Below, piece by piece: positions 17,622 to 33,962 of a stretch of 64,000 nucleotides of DNA; position 1 is the first letter of the stretch; each line of letters starts with the position of its first letter. The DNA is from Chloroflexota bacterium. GTDB lineage: Bacteria; Chloroflexota; Dehalococcoidia; Lucifugimonadales; UBA3495. Under the pieces are notes generated by a model. That model searched no databases. It was not told the origin of the DNA and saw nothing but the letters and a program-made list of their open reading frames with translations. The DNA is taken from contig JAPPGG010000044.1 in assembly GCA_028875055.1 (NCBI GenBank), forward strand, positions 62,001-126,000. Direction: 5' to 3'. A program made the translations under genes and the position numbers.

Positions 17622-20318
17622 TTAGCGCTGGACGATGGTGGTACCTTCCTGAGCCGTGATGGGCTGGCCGAACTCGGCGTACCTCAGGGTGGCAGAGGCG
17701 ACCACGTCACCGGCGCTTACTGCCTCAACTGTGACCGTGTATTCGAGCTCACCACCGGCTTCCAGCGACGGGACTGCGGTGTAGGTTACCGTGCCGCCGG
17801 AAATGGTGCCGCCTGCGGCTGTGATTATGGCGAACTGGGCCGGTACGGTAACCGTCAGCCTCACGTCAGTCATCGGGGAATCGTCGCTCTGGTTGGTAAT
17901 GACTACCGTGTAACTGCCCTCTTCACCGACGCCCATGGGGTCAACGCCGTCGATGATACTCAGGTGCGCCGCCGCGGCCGCCAGGATCTGGATATTCAGC
18001 ACAGCGTCAGCAGAGGCTCCCTCAGCCGAGGTGACGTTGGCGGTGTTAATTACGGCGCCAACGGACTCGCCACGCAGGGTGACATTTACGTCCACCGTAG
18101 CTCCGACTGCCAGGTCGCCAATGGACCAGGTCACTACCCCGTCGGCTTCCTGTCCGCCGTTGTCGCTGGACACGTAGGACATTTCGGCCGGGATATTGTC
18201 GGTTATGGTCACGTCCGTCAGGTTAGCCGTACCCGTGTTGGTGGCGGAAATGGTGTAGGTACGCTCGCCGTCCACGTACAGGGCCGAGCCGCCGGACTTG
18301 GCCAGGCTTACGGCAGGTACGAGGACACCAATAGTGGCGTCGGCGGTTACCGTCACGCCCCGCTCGGTAGCAGATACGGTGTTAGTAAGCGTCCCGCCAA
18401 CGGTGGAGGTGGCGTTGATCGTAATGTTGGCCGTGCCACCGGGTTCGATGGCTGCGATGGTCCACTGGAGGCTGCCGTCCGCACCTACGCTGGCCTCGGG
18501 TTCGGCAGTAACGTTCTGGAACTCGAGGGGCAGCGCGTCCACGACCGCCACGTTGGTGGCAGTAGCGTCGCCGTTGTTGGTTACGGCAATGGTGTAAACG
18601 GTCGGCTGACCCAGGATGGGAGCAGCGTTATCGGCCGTCTTGGTAATCGACAGGTCCGACCTGGTAACCAGAGTCGTGGCCTGGGCAGAGGCGGTGGCGC
18701 CCTCATCGGACAGAACGTTGGCCGTGTTGACCACCTCCCCCGGGTCGCCGGTAGTCGCTACCAGGGTGACTGTAGCCGTAGCCTCGGAGTCCAGGGACTC
18801 GATCAGCCAGCTAACCCTGCCGTCGGCCCCAACCGCCGCCTCGGGTGAGCTGGACACATAGGTCAGGCCCAGAGGCAGGGTGTCGGTGAGAACGATGTTG
18901 GTCAGCGCGCCGGCGCCGTCGTTGGTAACGGTGATTTCGTAGGTCACGTCGTCGCCGGAGACGGTTTCCGTGGGACCGCTCTTGGCCAGCTGGAGGGAGC
19001 CAGGAATGACGCTGGTAAGCGAAGTGTCCTGGCCGGTGATGCCCTCAACAGAGACGGCGGTGGCGGTGTTAATCTGCTCGCCCACGTTGTTGGCGGACAG
19101 TACCATGGTGACTTCCACGGAGGCTCCCGGAGCGATGTCGCCCAGGCTCCAGGTAATGGTGCTGCCTGCAGCGCTGGCGGCTTCGGGAGTAGAGCTGACG
19201 AAGGTCAGGCCCTGGGGCAGTTCGTCGGTAAGGGTGACATTGGTAGCCGTGGAGTCCCCGCTGTTAGTGACGGAGACGCTGTATTCGGCGGTCTTCCTCA
19301 GACCCAGGCTGGGAGGACCTTCCTTGTTGACTTCGAGGGTGGGCGACTGCCACTGCTTGGTGTGGGTGTGGCTGAACATCGTCTTGTTGGTGCCGGCTTC
19401 CAGGACCTGGATATAGACCTGGTTGTCGCCGATGGCGGGTTCAACCTGCTGCAAGGTTACGACGGTTTCGCCGTTGGCGTTGGTAGTGGTGGCCGCAGCC
19501 TGTCCCACACCATCAAGGGTGGCGGCGGGGTCTGCGTCCACAACCGACCAGGCCACGTTCACGTCGGCAATGGGGGAGCCGTCGGTTACCTTGCTGACCC
19601 TGACCAGCATGGGGTGATCCGTGCCGACAAGATTGACGGCGTCGGAGGGGAACTCGACGCTCATATCCACCCAGTGCTTGACCGCGAAGACCTTGTGGGT
19701 ATCGTTATCAACGATCTGGGGGACGAAAGCCGTCACGTCGGTATCGCCGGGGCGGGTTGCCGTGATGGTCAAGGTTGCCTGACCACTGTCGTCGGTCATA
19801 ACCCGTCCGAAATAGTTGTCCACTTTGCGAGGGTTTTCCCCGCCCAAGGAAACAATGTCGCCAACGGCTTCATCGAACCGATTGAGGAAAACCTCAACCT
19901 CGACACCAGTGGCGGGGGCGCCATCTGCGCCGTTAACGGTAACGGTGAAGGTGTGCTGGTCGAAAATGGAATTCCAGTCCTCAACCGGGCTGATGCTCAC
20001 CGAGGTGGGAGCGGGGCCCTCGGCCTGGGGAACGGACGTCTTTTCAATAGCTGCCGGGGACTGATTCTCAACCAGGTCGGCCCGGGTATCCTGTTCGAGC
20101 CTTAGTTGGGGGAACCTGGTGTAGGTGGCCACCGAAGCGGTGGCGGGGGGCTCGTCAGTGTCGGGGATCAGGTGGGGAGAGTCAATTTGATTCACTATGC
20201 CAGGCGCGCTGGAAGGGGATGATGTGAGGAGCATACTGCCGGCCACAACTCCGGCCAAAGCAAGCACGGCAAAAATGCCAATCATCCAATGGACGCTTTT
20301 AAACATAGACAGGTTCAT
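17622..20318 (-). CDS. Surface/secreted protein with about five DUF11-type repeats
   Basis: N-terminal membrane segment MIGIFAVLALAGVVAGSMLL; repeats such as LRKTAEYSVSVTNSGDSTATNVTLTDELPQGLTFVSSTPEA, TYEITVTNDGAGALTNIVLTDTLPLGLTYVSSSPEA, VYTIAVTNNGDATATNVAVVDALP. Confidence 0.85.
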   Translation of the reverse strand: MNLSMFKSVHWMIGIFAVLALAGVVAGSMLLTSSPSSAPGIVNQIDSPHLIPDTDEPPATASVATYTRFPQLRLEQDTRADLVENQSPAAIEKTSVPQAEGPAPTSVSISPVEDWNSIFDQHTFTVTVNGADGAPATGVEVEVFLNRFDEAVGDIVSLGGENPRKVDNYFGRVMTDDSGQATLTITATRPGDTDVTAFVPQIVDNDTHKVFAVKHWVDMSVEFPSDAVNLVGTDHPMLVRVSKVTDGSPIADVNVAWSVVDADPAATLDGVGQAAATTTNANGETVVTLQQVEPAIGDNQVYIQVLEAGTNKTMFSHTHTKQWQSPTLEVNKEGPPSLGLRKTAEYSVSVTNSGDSTATNVTLTDELPQGLTFVSSTPEAASAAGSTITWSLGDIAPGASVEVTMVLSANNVGEQINTATAVSVEGITGQDTSLTSVIPGSLQLAKSGPTETVSGDDVTYEITVTNDGAGALTNIVLTDTLPLGLTYVSSSPEAAVGADGRVSWLIESLDSEATATVTLVATTGDPGEVVNTANVLSDEGATASAQATTLVTRSDLSITKTADNAAPILGQPTVYTIAVTNNGDATATNVAVVDALPLEFQNVTAEPEASVGADGSLQWTIAAIEPGGTANITINATSTVGGTLTNTVSATERGVTVTADATIGVLVPAVSLAKSGGSALYVDGERTYTISATNTGTANLTDVTITDNIPAEMSYVSSDNGGQEADGVVTWSIGDLAVGATVDVNVTLRGESVGAVINTANVTSAEGASADAVLNIQILAAAAAHLSIIDGVDPMGVGEEGSYTVVITNQSDDSPMTDVRLTVTVPAQFAIITAAGGTISGGTVTYTAVPSLEAGGELEYTVTVEAVSAGDVVASATLRYAEFGQPITAQEGTTIVQR

Positions 20319-20656
20319 TTGTACCTTCCTAGTTCAGGATTGTGAGTAGCTGGTGTAAGCAGGGTCTGCGCTGGCAAAGGTGTGGATGTACCCGGCGGCA
20401 CAGAACTGTGATCGCAATTTGAGCATTGCGAATTTCGACAGAGAGATTTTTACATCGCAGTTATGGAAAGTCAAGGGGTACCCTATCTCAAGACGGCGCC
20501 TTTCGAATATTGTGGAGGACTTGTTCCCTATTCAATCGGTAGGAAGAATTCCGCATTGGGCGGCTGGCTCCACCTGGGGATTTACCACCACCGTCGCCCA
20601 GCGCCCACAAGGGGTGGGGGAGGTTTGAAACAGCTTGAAATTGAGCGCAGCCGGTG

Positions 20657-20684
20657 TTGACAAATTGGAGGAGGCCACTATAAT
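20657..20684 (+). promoter_or_regulatory. Sigma70-type promoter upstream of rpoB
   Basis: TTGACA-N16-TATAAT, consensus in both boxes. Confidence 0.7.
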
Positions 20685-20818
20685 GGCAGGTTACCGAGTA
20701 TGCCTCAAACACCTTTTTTTGCTCATCTTCCGAAGCAAAATTCTGACCCTAGTTCCACTTTGTCCATTTTTTCCGGCCACTAGTCCCCATCCTGCGTTTG
20801 CATAAAGGAGAATGGCGT

Positions 20819-23800
20819 ATGGCTACGACTCCCGTGTCCAACGGGCATGACAACGGTATTGCCACTGGAGCCGGTTCCGCGGCGGCCAGGGTAAAATCCT
20901 ATGCCCGCATTCCAGAAGTGCTGGACGTCCCCCACCTGATATTGAGCCAGGTCCAGTCATTTGACTGGTTCAAGACCGATGGCCTGGCGGAGGTATTCAA
21001 AGAATTTTCCCCCATTACCGACTATACGGGCAAGAAATACGAGCTTCACTTCCTGGAGCACACCTTCGAGGAACCGAAGCTTTCACCCATTGAGTGCAAG
21101 GAACTGGAGAAGACTTACTCCCAGCCTTTGACGCTGAAGGCCCTGCTCATAAAGATGGAGACGAATGAGAGGCTGGAGCAGGACATCTTCATGGGCGAAA
21201 TTCCGCTGATGACGGAGCACGGCACTTTCATTATTAATGGCGCCGAGCGGGTTGTAGTCAGCCAGCTGGTTCGCTCCCCCGGCGTTTACTTCAAGCATGA
21301 CAAGTCGGCCACCCCGGACCGCAACCTGTGCGTGGCGCAGGTTATTCCCTCCCGCGGGGCATGGCTGGAATTCGAGACCAGCGTCAAGGACATCCTTTCC
21401 GTAAAGGTGGACCGCAAGCGGCGGGTTTCGGTAACCACGTTCTTCCGCGCCCTGGGTGTCACCAGGGATGAGATAGTCGAGAAGTTCGCCGACGTTGATA
21501 CCGACGAAAGGCACCAGTACATACAGACAACGCTGGAGCGGGACCAGGCTTCGACGGAACGGGACCCGCACTTCCGCGAGGACGACCTGAGAAACCTGTG
21601 GGAGTGGCTGAGGCCGGAGCAGGACTTCGATATCGAAACGGCCCGGCAGATTGCCTCTGCCCAGCTGGAGCTTTACCGGCGGCTGCGGCCCGGCGAGCCT
21701 CCCAGTGTGGAGAACGCCAGCAACCTGATACGGGCGTCCTTCTTCGATCCCAGGCGGTATGACCTGGGTCGGGTGGGCCGGTACAAGTTTAACCGGCGCC
21801 TGAGCATTGGCGAGCGCGGCGACCAGCGCACCCTGAGCCTGGAAGACATGCTGATGGTGGTGCGCAACCTGATCCTGGTGAACCGGGGTGAAGAGCGGGC
21901 AGACGACATTGACCACCTGGGCAACCGGCGGGTCAGGGCCGTGGGAGAACTGGTGCAGAACCAGGTCCGGATCGGCCTTTCCCGCATGGAGCGCATGGTC
22001 AAGGAAAAGATGACCCTGGTGGATGTCGAGGAAGTGGCGCCCCGTGGACTGGTCAACGTCCGCCCGGTGGTGGCTGCCGTCAGGGAGTTCTTCGGCGGAT
22101 CGCAGTTGTCCCAGTTCATGGACCAGACCAACCCGCTGGCGGAACTGACTCACAAGCGCAGGCTTTCCGCCCTGGGACCGGGTGGTCTGTCCAGGGAACG
22201 CGCCGGATTCGACGTGCGCGACGTTCACTTCTCCCACTATGGCCGTATCTGCCCCATTGAGACACCTGAAGGGCCGAACATCGGGCTGCTGAGTTCCCTG
22301 TCGTCCTATGCCAGGACCAATCCTTACGGGTTTATTGAATCGCCATACCGCCGGGTATTGAAGTCCATTCCCAATACGGCGGCTGACCTGGAGGGTCGCA
22401 CGGTAACCGAAGACGTGCTGGGCGAAGACGGCAAGGTGCTGGTTGCCAGCGGAAAGAAGCTGGGCCGAACCAACCTGAAGGCTGTCAAGGCTTTGCCTGA
22501 GGGAACAATGCTGCGGGTGAGGCCCTATGTGGCCGGCGGGCCCGAGCATGTGGAGTATATGTCGGCTGACCGGGAGGAGAACTTCCGGATTGCCCAGGCA
22601 AACTCGGAGCTGGACGAGCTGGGACAGTTCATTCACGACCGGGTGGAAATCCGGTTGGGGGAGAACTACATCCAGGACTCGCCGGACAACGTGGACCTGA
22701 TGGATGTGTCGCCGATGCAGATTATGAGCATTTCGGCGGCGCTGATTCCCTTCCTGGAGCATGATGATGCCAACCGGGCCCTGATGGGCTCCAACATGCA
22801 GCGGCAGGCTGTGCCCCTGCTCCGCCCCAGCGTTCCGGTGGTAGGCACCGGCATTGAAGAAAGGGTTGCGCGGGACAGCGGGCAGGTGGTGCTGGCCCGG
22901 GCTACGGGCGTGGTAACATCGGTTACCGGACTGGACATTGTTGTCACCGACGCCGATGGAAGTGACTATCACCATTACCTGGAGAAGTTCAGGCGCACCA
23001 ACCAGGGCACCTGCTTCGACCAGCGCACCATCGTGCAGAAGGGCGACCGCGTGGTATTGGGCGATACGCTGGCGGACAGTTCTTCCACCGACCAGGGGAA
23101 GCTGGCCCTGGGCCAGAACGTGCTGGTGGCCTTTATGTCGTGGGAGGGCTACAACTACGAGGATGCCATCATCATCAGCGAGAGGCTGGTGAAGGACGAC
23201 CAGTTTACTTCCATCCACATTGAGAAGCATGAGATGGAGGCCCGGGAAACCAAGCTGGGTCCTGAAGAAATCACCAGGGATATACCCAACGTTGGCGAAA
23301 CCAGCCTAAGGGACCTGGACGAGCGCGGGATCATTCGCGTAGGCGCGGACGTGGGGCCCGGGGACATCCTGGTGGGCAAGGTTACCCCCAAGGGCGAGAC
23401 GGAACTGACGGCCGAGGAGAAACTCCTCAGGGCGATCTTCGGTGAGAAGTCGCGGGACGTTAAGGATACTTCGCTGCGGGTGCCCCACGGGGAGCGCGGA
23501 AAGGTCATTGACGTCAAGATCCTGAACCGGGCCAACCGGGATGACCTGCCGCCCGGAGTCAACGAGGCGGTGCGCGTCTGGATTGCCCAGACCAGGAAGA
23601 TTTCGGTGGGCGACAAGATGGCCGGCCGGCACGGAAACAAGGGCGTGGTTTCGCGGATATTGCCGGTGGAGGATATGCCCTTCCTGGCCGATGGCACCCC
23701 GGTGGATATGATCCTGAATCCCATCGGCGTACCTTCGAGGATGAACCTGGGCCAGGTGCTGGAAACGCATCTGGGATGGGCGGCCCGCGGGCTGAACTTC

Positions 23801-24615
23801 CGCGCCCAGACGCCGGTGTTCGACGGCGCAACGGACGCCTCAATTGAGGACTCGCTTTCTCGCCTGTGGTTCGCGGAGGAGTCGGGGGCCATCAACGGGG
23901 CACCCACGGACTGGTCGCCCGAGATTGAGTTCAGCCGGATCGAGGGCTGGCTTGAGGAACGGGGATACGATGCGGACCGGCTGTTCAACGAGAACGTGCG
24001 GGGCGAGGCGCGGGAAGCCTGCCTGCGCATCTGGCTGAAGGAGCAGGCCGGTATTGACGCCGACAAGATGGAACTGGAAGAGATGTACGAGGAAGCGCTG
24101 CGGGCCCACCGGGAGCGGCAGATTGCGCCTCCGATCTTCGGCAAGTTCCAGCTTTACGACGGCCGGACCGGGGACGCCTTCGACCAGCTGGTGACCGTGG
24201 GCAGCATTTATATGCTCAAGCTGATCCACCTGGTGGAGGACAAGATTCACGCGCGGTCCACCGGACCCTACTCGATGATTACGCAGCAGCCCCTGGGCGG
24301 CAAGGCCCAGTTCGGCGGCCAGCGGTTTGGTGAAATGGAAGTGTGGGCCCTGGAGGCCTACAGCGCGGCCTACAACCTGCAGGAGGTATTGACGGTAAAG
24401 TCCGACGACGTGGCCGGCCGGGTAAAAACCTACGAGGCCATCGTCAAAGGGGAGCCCATTGGTCAACCCGGTGTTCCGGAGTCCTTCAACGTGCTGCTCA
24501 AGGAGTTGCAGAGTCTCGGCCTGTCCGTGGAGCTGCTGAACGAGGAGGACCGGCCTTCCCTGATGGACGGAATGGGTGACGAAACTGAGCTATACGAACC
24601 ACTGGAGGCGATTTA

Positions 24616-24616
<1 letters not shown>
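20819..24616 (+). CDS. rpoB: RNA polymerase beta subunit
   Basis: [64 protein letters not shown] upstream of ATG 20819. Confidence 0.98.
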
Positions 24617-28828
<4,212 letters not shown>

Positions 28829-28836
<8 letters not shown>

Positions 28837-29839
28837 CTCAAGCTGCAACGGGGGCGCCGGTTTACCGGACATGAAGGGTCAACCAGACCTTTCCGTTGAA
28901 CTGGCGCCTACCCATTCCCGGGGCCTTCTTCTCAAAAACCCCGTAATGGTTGCCTCCGGTACTTTCGGGTACGACGGTTACGGGCGGGGCATCCCCCAGG
29001 AAATGGACCTCTCCCGACTGGGGGCGGTCATCCCCAAGACCTTCACCCGCTACCCCCGCGAAGGAAATCCCGAACCCCGCTGGTACCCGGAGTCGTACCG
29101 GGTCGCCCGTGAAACCGGTGAGCCGGTGCTGCTCAATGCCATCGGGCTGACGAACCCGGGAATTGAGGCGGGAGTCAGGGAAGTAGCCCCCCAATGGGAG
29201 TCCTGGAACGCGACCATGCTGCTGAGCATGTCGGGTGAGAGCGTAGGGCAGTTTGGCGAGATGGCGGCCATGGCCCAGGGAAAGCCGGGGTTTTCGGCGA
29301 TTGAGTTGAACCTGAGCTGCCCGAATGTGGAGCAGGGCGACCTGTTCAGCTACAGCGCTGAAGGGACCTACAGGGCGGTGGACGCAGTGAAGCGACACGC
29401 CGAGGTTCCGGTGCTGGCCAAGCTGGCTCCCAACGTGCCAGACATTGCGCCCATAGCCAGGGCTGCCGTGGAGGCGGGTGCTGACGCGCTGACCATTTGC
29501 AATACCATTCCCGCCATGACTATCGACGTGGAATCCCGCCATCCGACGCTGGGTAACATAACCGGGGGGCTTTCCGGACAGGGACTGCATCCGGTGGCGG
29601 TGGCCCTGGTTTACCGGGCGGCCCAGGCGGTCAGTGTGCCCATCGTTGGCGTGGGAGGTGTCTTTACGGCCAGGGATGCCCTGGAGTTCATTCTGGCCGG
29701 AGCGACAGCCGTGCAGGTGGGGAGCGCGAACCTGGCAGACCTGTGGGCCCCCTTCAATGTGCTGGACGGTATCAGGTCCTACCTGGGGGAGAGAGGTATC
29801 GGCGATATCAAGGAGTTGATCGGGGCGATGGAAGCCTGA
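28829..29839 (+). CDS. pyrD: Dihydroorotate dehydrogenase (class 1B-like)
   Basis: [18 protein letters not shown]...[14 protein letters not shown]...[12 protein letters not shown]...[29 protein letters not shown]. Start may instead be ATG 28871. Confidence 0.88.
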
Positions 29840-29874
29840 CGCCGATCAAACGGGCCAATCAAATGGAATGAATT

Positions 29875-29904
29875 AAGGGGAGGGCTGCATTGGCCCTCCC
29901 CTTT
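29875..29904. terminator. Terminator between convergent pyrD and clp genes
   Basis: AAGGGGAGGGC-TGCATTG-GCCCTCCCCTTT hairpin. Confidence 0.7.
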
Positions 29905-29943
29905 CTGGTTTGGGGGCGAGTGTCCCCTGTAATGCCGGTGGGG

Positions 29944-32391
29944 TTATTCCGCGACTGCGGCCACTTCCGTTTTGGTGAGGGACAGGGCATCGTCGCCCGC
30001 GTCAACCACCAGGTGGTCGCCAGTCCGGAACTCGCCGGACAGTATCCCCCTGGACAGCGGGTTTTCCAGGTGGCGCTGTATGGCCCTCCGCAGGGGCCTG
30101 GCGCCGTACACCGGGTCGAAGCCCTCGTCGGCCAGCCAGTTTGCCGCCGCCGGGGTCAACTCGAAGGTAATGTCCAGGTCGTCCAGCCGCTGGGCCACGT
30201 CATTTACCATCAACCCGACTACCTGAACTATCTGTTCGAGGGTCAGCGGGTGGAAAACGATGGTCTCGTCAATGCGGTTCAGAAACTCCGGCCGGAATGC
30301 CTGCTTCAACGCTTCGCTCACCGATTTTTCCAGCGCCTCCCGTTCGCTGTCGGCTGAAGGGTGCGTGGGGTTGAATCCCACACCCGGGCGGTTCAGGTAG
30401 CCCGTTCCCAGGTTGCTGGTCATAATTATGACCGTGTTTCTGAAGTCCACGGTCCGGCCCTGGCCGTCCGTCAGCCGGCCATCCTCCAGGATCTGCAGCA
30501 GGATGTTGAAGACATCGGGGTGGGCCTTTTCGATTTCGTCGAAGAGGACAACCCGATAGGGACGGCGGCGGACGGCTTCGGTCAGCTGGCCGCCTTCATC
30601 GTACCCCACGTAGCCCGGGGGCGCGCCCACCAGGCGTGATACGGTGTGCTTTTCCATGTACTCGGACATATCCAGCCGCACCATGTTGTCCTCGTCGTCG
30701 AAGAGGAACTCGGCCAGGGCCCTGGACAGCTCCGTCTTCCCCACGCCGGTGGGGCCGAGGAAGATGAAGCTGCCGATGGGACGGCGAGGGTTGCTCAGGC
30801 CGGAGCGAGCCCGACGGATGGCCTCGGAGACCGCGCGTACCGCTTCCTCCTGGCCCACCAGCCGCTGGTGCAGGGTTTCCTCCATGTGGATCAGGCGGTC
30901 GGCCTCGCTCTCCAGCAGGCGACCGGACGGGATGCCGGTCCAGCTGGAGACCAGGTCGGCGATGTCCCTTTCGTCCACAATCATGTCAACCTTGCGCTCT
31001 TGCCTGAGGTTGTCCTGCTTCTCGCGGAGTTCTTCCTCCAGGCGCATTCGTTCCGTTCGCAGCTGGGCTGCCTGTTCGTATTTGTTGCGCTGGGCGGCGG
31101 CATCCTCCTGGTCGGACAGGCGGCGGACCTGTTCCTCCAGCTCATGGCAGTCGGGAGGAAAGCCTTCGGCATCGATGCGCACCTTGCTGGCGGCCTCGTC
31201 AATGAAGTCGATGGCCTTGTCGGGCAACTGCCGACCGGTGATGTACCGGTCGCTGAGGCGGGCCGCGGCGACGAGGGCGTCGTCTTCAATCTTAACCTTG
31301 TGATGGGCCTCGTAACGGGGCCGCAGGGCCCTGAGAATCTCCACGGTTTCTTCGACGCTGGGTTCGTCCAGGTAAACCGGCTGGAAGCGGCGTTCCAGGG
31401 CGGCGTCTTTTTCAATGTGCTTCCGGTACTCGTCGAGGGTGGTGGCCCCGATGCACTGAAGTTCTCCCCGCGACAGGGCGGGCTTCAGGAGGTTGCTGGC
31501 ATCCAGCCCGCCCTCGGCGGCGCCGGCGCCCACCATAGTGTGGATTTCGTCCAGGAACAGGATGAACTCGCCCTGCCCCTGCTTTACCTCGTCCATTACC
31601 GCCTTGAGCCGTTCCTCAAATTCACCTCGGAACTTGGAGCCGGCAACCATGGCGCCCATGTCGAGAGCCAGCACCCGCTTGCCCTTCAGTGAATCGGGCA
31701 CGTCGCCGCTGGCAATACGCAGCGCCAGTCCTTCAACGATGGCGGTCTTGCCGACGCCGGCCTCGCCGATGATTACGGGATTGTTCTTCTTGCGGCGGGT
31801 AAGGGTCTGGGCCACCCGCCGGATTTCGGTTTCGCGTCCGATCACCGGGTCCAGCTGGCCCTTGGTGGCCAGCTGGGTCAGATCAATGCTGTACCTTTCC
31901 AGGGAACGGTACCGGCTCTCCGCTCGCCGGTCATCCACCCGGTGAGCGCCGCGGACGGTGGTCAACGCCTGATAGACCTGCTCCTGGTCGATCTTGAACT
32001 CCTGCACCAGCCGGGCGGAATCGCCCTGGGGCTCCCTGATGGCCGCGATGAAGAGATGCTCGACGCTGATGAAATCGTCCTTAAGCCTGCGGGACTCCTC
32101 CTGGGCCGTATCCAGCAGGCGCTGAATGCGGGGAGTGGTGTAGATCTGCCCGGCCTGATTGGCCAGCTTGGGCGAAGCTTCCAGCAGCTGTTCCAGGCGG
32201 GCCCGGAAGGCCGGGACGGAAATGCCCAGGTGTTCCAGGATGCGGGCCGGAATTCCCTCTTCCTGGTTCAGCATGGCCAGCAGTACGTGCTCCACGTCCC
32301 ACTGGCTGTGGCGGTAGGTCCGCACCAGCTCCTGGGAGTCCTGGATAACCTGTTGAGCCTGTTCGGTAAAGTCGTCTGATCGCAATGTCAT
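29944..32391 (-). CDS. ClpC/ClpB-type AAA+ chaperone ATPase
   Basis: Two AAA modules: [20 protein letters not shown] and [21 protein letters not shown]; Clp N-domain; UVR-like segment [22 protein letters not shown]. Confidence 0.93.
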   Translation of the reverse strand: MTLRSDDFTEQAQQVIQDSQELVRTYRHSQWDVEHVLLAMLNQEEGIPARILEHLGISVPAFRARLEQLLEASPKLANQAGQIYTTPRIQRLLDTAQEESRRLKDDFISVEHLFIAAIREPQGDSARLVQEFKIDQEQVYQALTTVRGAHRVDDRRAESRYRSLERYSIDLTQLATKGQLDPVIGRETEIRRVAQTLTRRKKNNPVIIGEAGVGKTAIVEGLALRIASGDVPDSLKGKRVLALDMGAMVAGSKFRGEFEERLKAVMDEVKQGQGEFILFLDEIHTMVGAGAAEGGLDASNLLKPALSRGELQCIGATTLDEYRKHIEKDAALERRFQPVYLDEPSVEETVEILRALRPRYEAHHKVKIEDDALVAAARLSDRYITGRQLPDKAIDFIDEAASKVRIDAEGFPPDCHELEEQVRRLSDQEDAAAQRNKYEQAAQLRTERMRLEEELREKQDNLRQERKVDMIVDERDIADLVSSWTGIPSGRLLESEADRLIHMEETLHQRLVGQEEAVRAVSEAIRRARSGLSNPRRPIGSFIFLGPTGVGKTELSRALAEFLFDDEDNMVRLDMSEYMEKHTVSRLVGAPPGYVGYDEGGQLTEAVRRRPYRVVLFDEIEKAHPDVFNILLQILEDGRLTDGQGRTVDFRNTVIIMTSNLGTGYLNRPGVGFNPTHPSADSEREALEKSVSEALKQAFRPEFLNRIDETIVFHPLTLEQIVQVVGLMVNDVAQRLDDLDITFELTPAAANWLADEGFDPVYGARPLRRAIQRHLENPLSRGILSGEFRTGDHLVVDAGDDALSLTKTEVAAVAE

Positions 32392-32502
32392 AGTCTCACC
32401 TCCGGGGTCCATCCCAGGGGTCCCAGGGCATTTGCCCGCCGCCCCTGGGGATGGCGATGACTAATGTCTGAATATTGCCTTTCTTCGAGTTTATCGGTCC
32501 TC

Positions 32503-32859
32503 TTATCTGAACTGCTGCCTTGCAGCAGGGGAAGGGGCATCAGTGCGTGGCCGGAGCGAGTCGATGGTGTCGTTGAGGCTCCTGATTTCCTGTTCGAGCT
32601 CCTCAATGCGGGCCATAAGCTTCAGGGCCACCTCGGCTCCGGCCAGGTTCATACCCAGGTCTTCGGTAAGAGTCTTTATGCGGCGGAGGCGCTCAATGTC
32701 CGCCTCGGAGTAGAGCCGCTGACGGCCGTTGGAGCGAGAAGGCCAGATGAGGCCGACCCGCTCGTAATACCGCAGGGTCTGGGCGTGAAGCCCGACCATC
32801 CGCGCGGCAATGCTGATAACAAAGCAGGGTTCCTCGGAGTTATTTCTCTGAAACGTCAT
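32503..32859 (-). CDS. hspR: MerR-family heat-shock regulator HspR
   Basis: [74 protein letters not shown] overlap with dnaJ. Confidence 0.88.
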   Translation of the reverse strand: MTFQRNNSEEPCFVISIAARMVGLHAQTLRYYERVGLIWPSRSNGRQRLYSEADIERLRRIKTLTEDLGMNLAGAEVALKLMARIEELEQEIRSLNDTIDSLRPRTDAPSPAARQQFR

Positions 32860-33761
32860 GATTGCACCTTCGCGCTGCCCCGCAGGTCTTTCAGTTTGCG
32901 GAACAGTTCCAGTTCCTCGGGGGTCGGGTCGCTGGGCAGCACCGCCTTGACCGTGGCGTAGAGGCTGCCCCTGTTGCCGGACTGGTTCAGTTGCGGCATG
33001 CCCTGGCCGGACAGCCGGAACCGGCGGCCATTCTGGGTGCCCGGCGGAACGGTCAACGCCACCCTGCCCGTCAGGGTGGGGACGGTAACTTCCGCGCCCA
33101 GGACCAGGTCCTCTACGGGTACATCTATCTCCGAGTAGAGGTCGCGGCCCTTTCGTTCAAAGCGGGGGTGGTCGATGACCGTGACGGAGAGATAGAAGTC
33201 ACCATCGCCTCCGCCGGCCGGTATGTGTACTCGGGAACCCGTGTCCACGCCGGGAGGGACCTTCACCTCCAGCCGGCGGCCATCGGGCAGATTTACCGTT
33301 CTGGTGGCGCCCTCGGCGGCTTCGGACAGGGTGATATCCACCTGGTACTGGGCGGGCGGCTGCCGGTGAGAGGGGCGGTCGGAACCGAAATTGTTGAACA
33401 GCCGGTCGAACAGACCGTCGCCGCCAAGGCCGCCCAGGTCGAAGTCCACACCGCCTGGACTGCCGAAGTCGCCGTTGGTGTAGAAATGGAACCCGCCGCG
33501 GCCGCCTCCCCGGGCTTCCGCCTGGTCAAGCTCGTCGGCATGCATCCAGCGGTCGCCATACTTGTCGTATTTGCGGCGTTTCTCGGCGTCGGAAAGGACG
33601 GAATGGGCCTCGTTGACCTGCTTGAATTTATCCTCGGCGCCAGGGTCGCCCGGGTTGACGTCCGGGTGATACTGGCGGGCAAGCTTCCGGTAGGCCTGCC
33701 GGATGTCCTTATCGCTGGCGTCGCGAGAAACGCCCAGGAGTTCGTAATAGTTTGTTGCCAT
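32856..33761 (-). CDS. DnaJ/CbpA-type co-chaperone
   Basis: [39 protein letters not shown]; Gly-rich region and DnaJ C-terminal domain. Confidence 0.92.
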   Translation of the reverse strand: MATNYYELLGVSRDASDKDIRQAYRKLARQYHPDVNPGDPGAEDKFKQVNEAHSVLSDAEKRRKYDKYGDRWMHADELDQAEARGGGRGGFHFYTNGDFGSPGGVDFDLGGLGGDGLFDRLFNNFGSDRPSHRQPPAQYQVDITLSEAAEGATRTVNLPDGRRLEVKVPPGVDTGSRVHIPAGGGDGDFYLSVTVIDHPRFERKGRDLYSEIDVPVEDLVLGAEVTVPTLTGRVALTVPPGTQNGRRFRLSGQGMPQLNQSGNRGSLYATVKAVLPSDPTPEELELFRKLKDLRGSAKVQS

Positions 33762-33799
33762 AATGTTCACCTCTGAGAGGTGCTTCCCTTGATGGTTGA

Positions 33800-33828
33800 A
33801 TTATAACGATATACAAGAATAGTGTCAA
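33800..33828 (-). promoter_or_regulatory. Consensus sigma70 promoter for dnaJ-hspR-clp
   Basis: Minus strand TTGACA-N17-TATAAT. Confidence 0.75.
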
Positions 33829-33856
33829 TGAATATTATTGGTCGAGACTAAAGATA

Positions 33857-33885
33857 TTGACAAAAGCCACTCAACTATTTATGAT
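33857..33885 (+). promoter_or_regulatory. Near-consensus sigma70 promoter for hsp20
   Basis: TTGACA-N17-TATGAT. Confidence 0.7.
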
Positions 33886-33898
33886 GGTTTCAGTGGAC

Positions 33899-33917
33899 TT
33901 GATATAGAGCATATCAA
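33899..33917. promoter_or_regulatory. HAIR-like inverted repeat (putative HspR operator)
   Basis: TTGATAT-AGAGC-ATATCAA; the TTGA-N11-TCAA architecture has the same 19-nt span as the core of the HAIR consensus CTTGAGT-N7-ACTCAAG. Confidence 0.5.
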
Positions 33918-33962
33918 AGCTACTGCAAAACACAAGTCAATTACAATAGCAGGAGGATCGCT

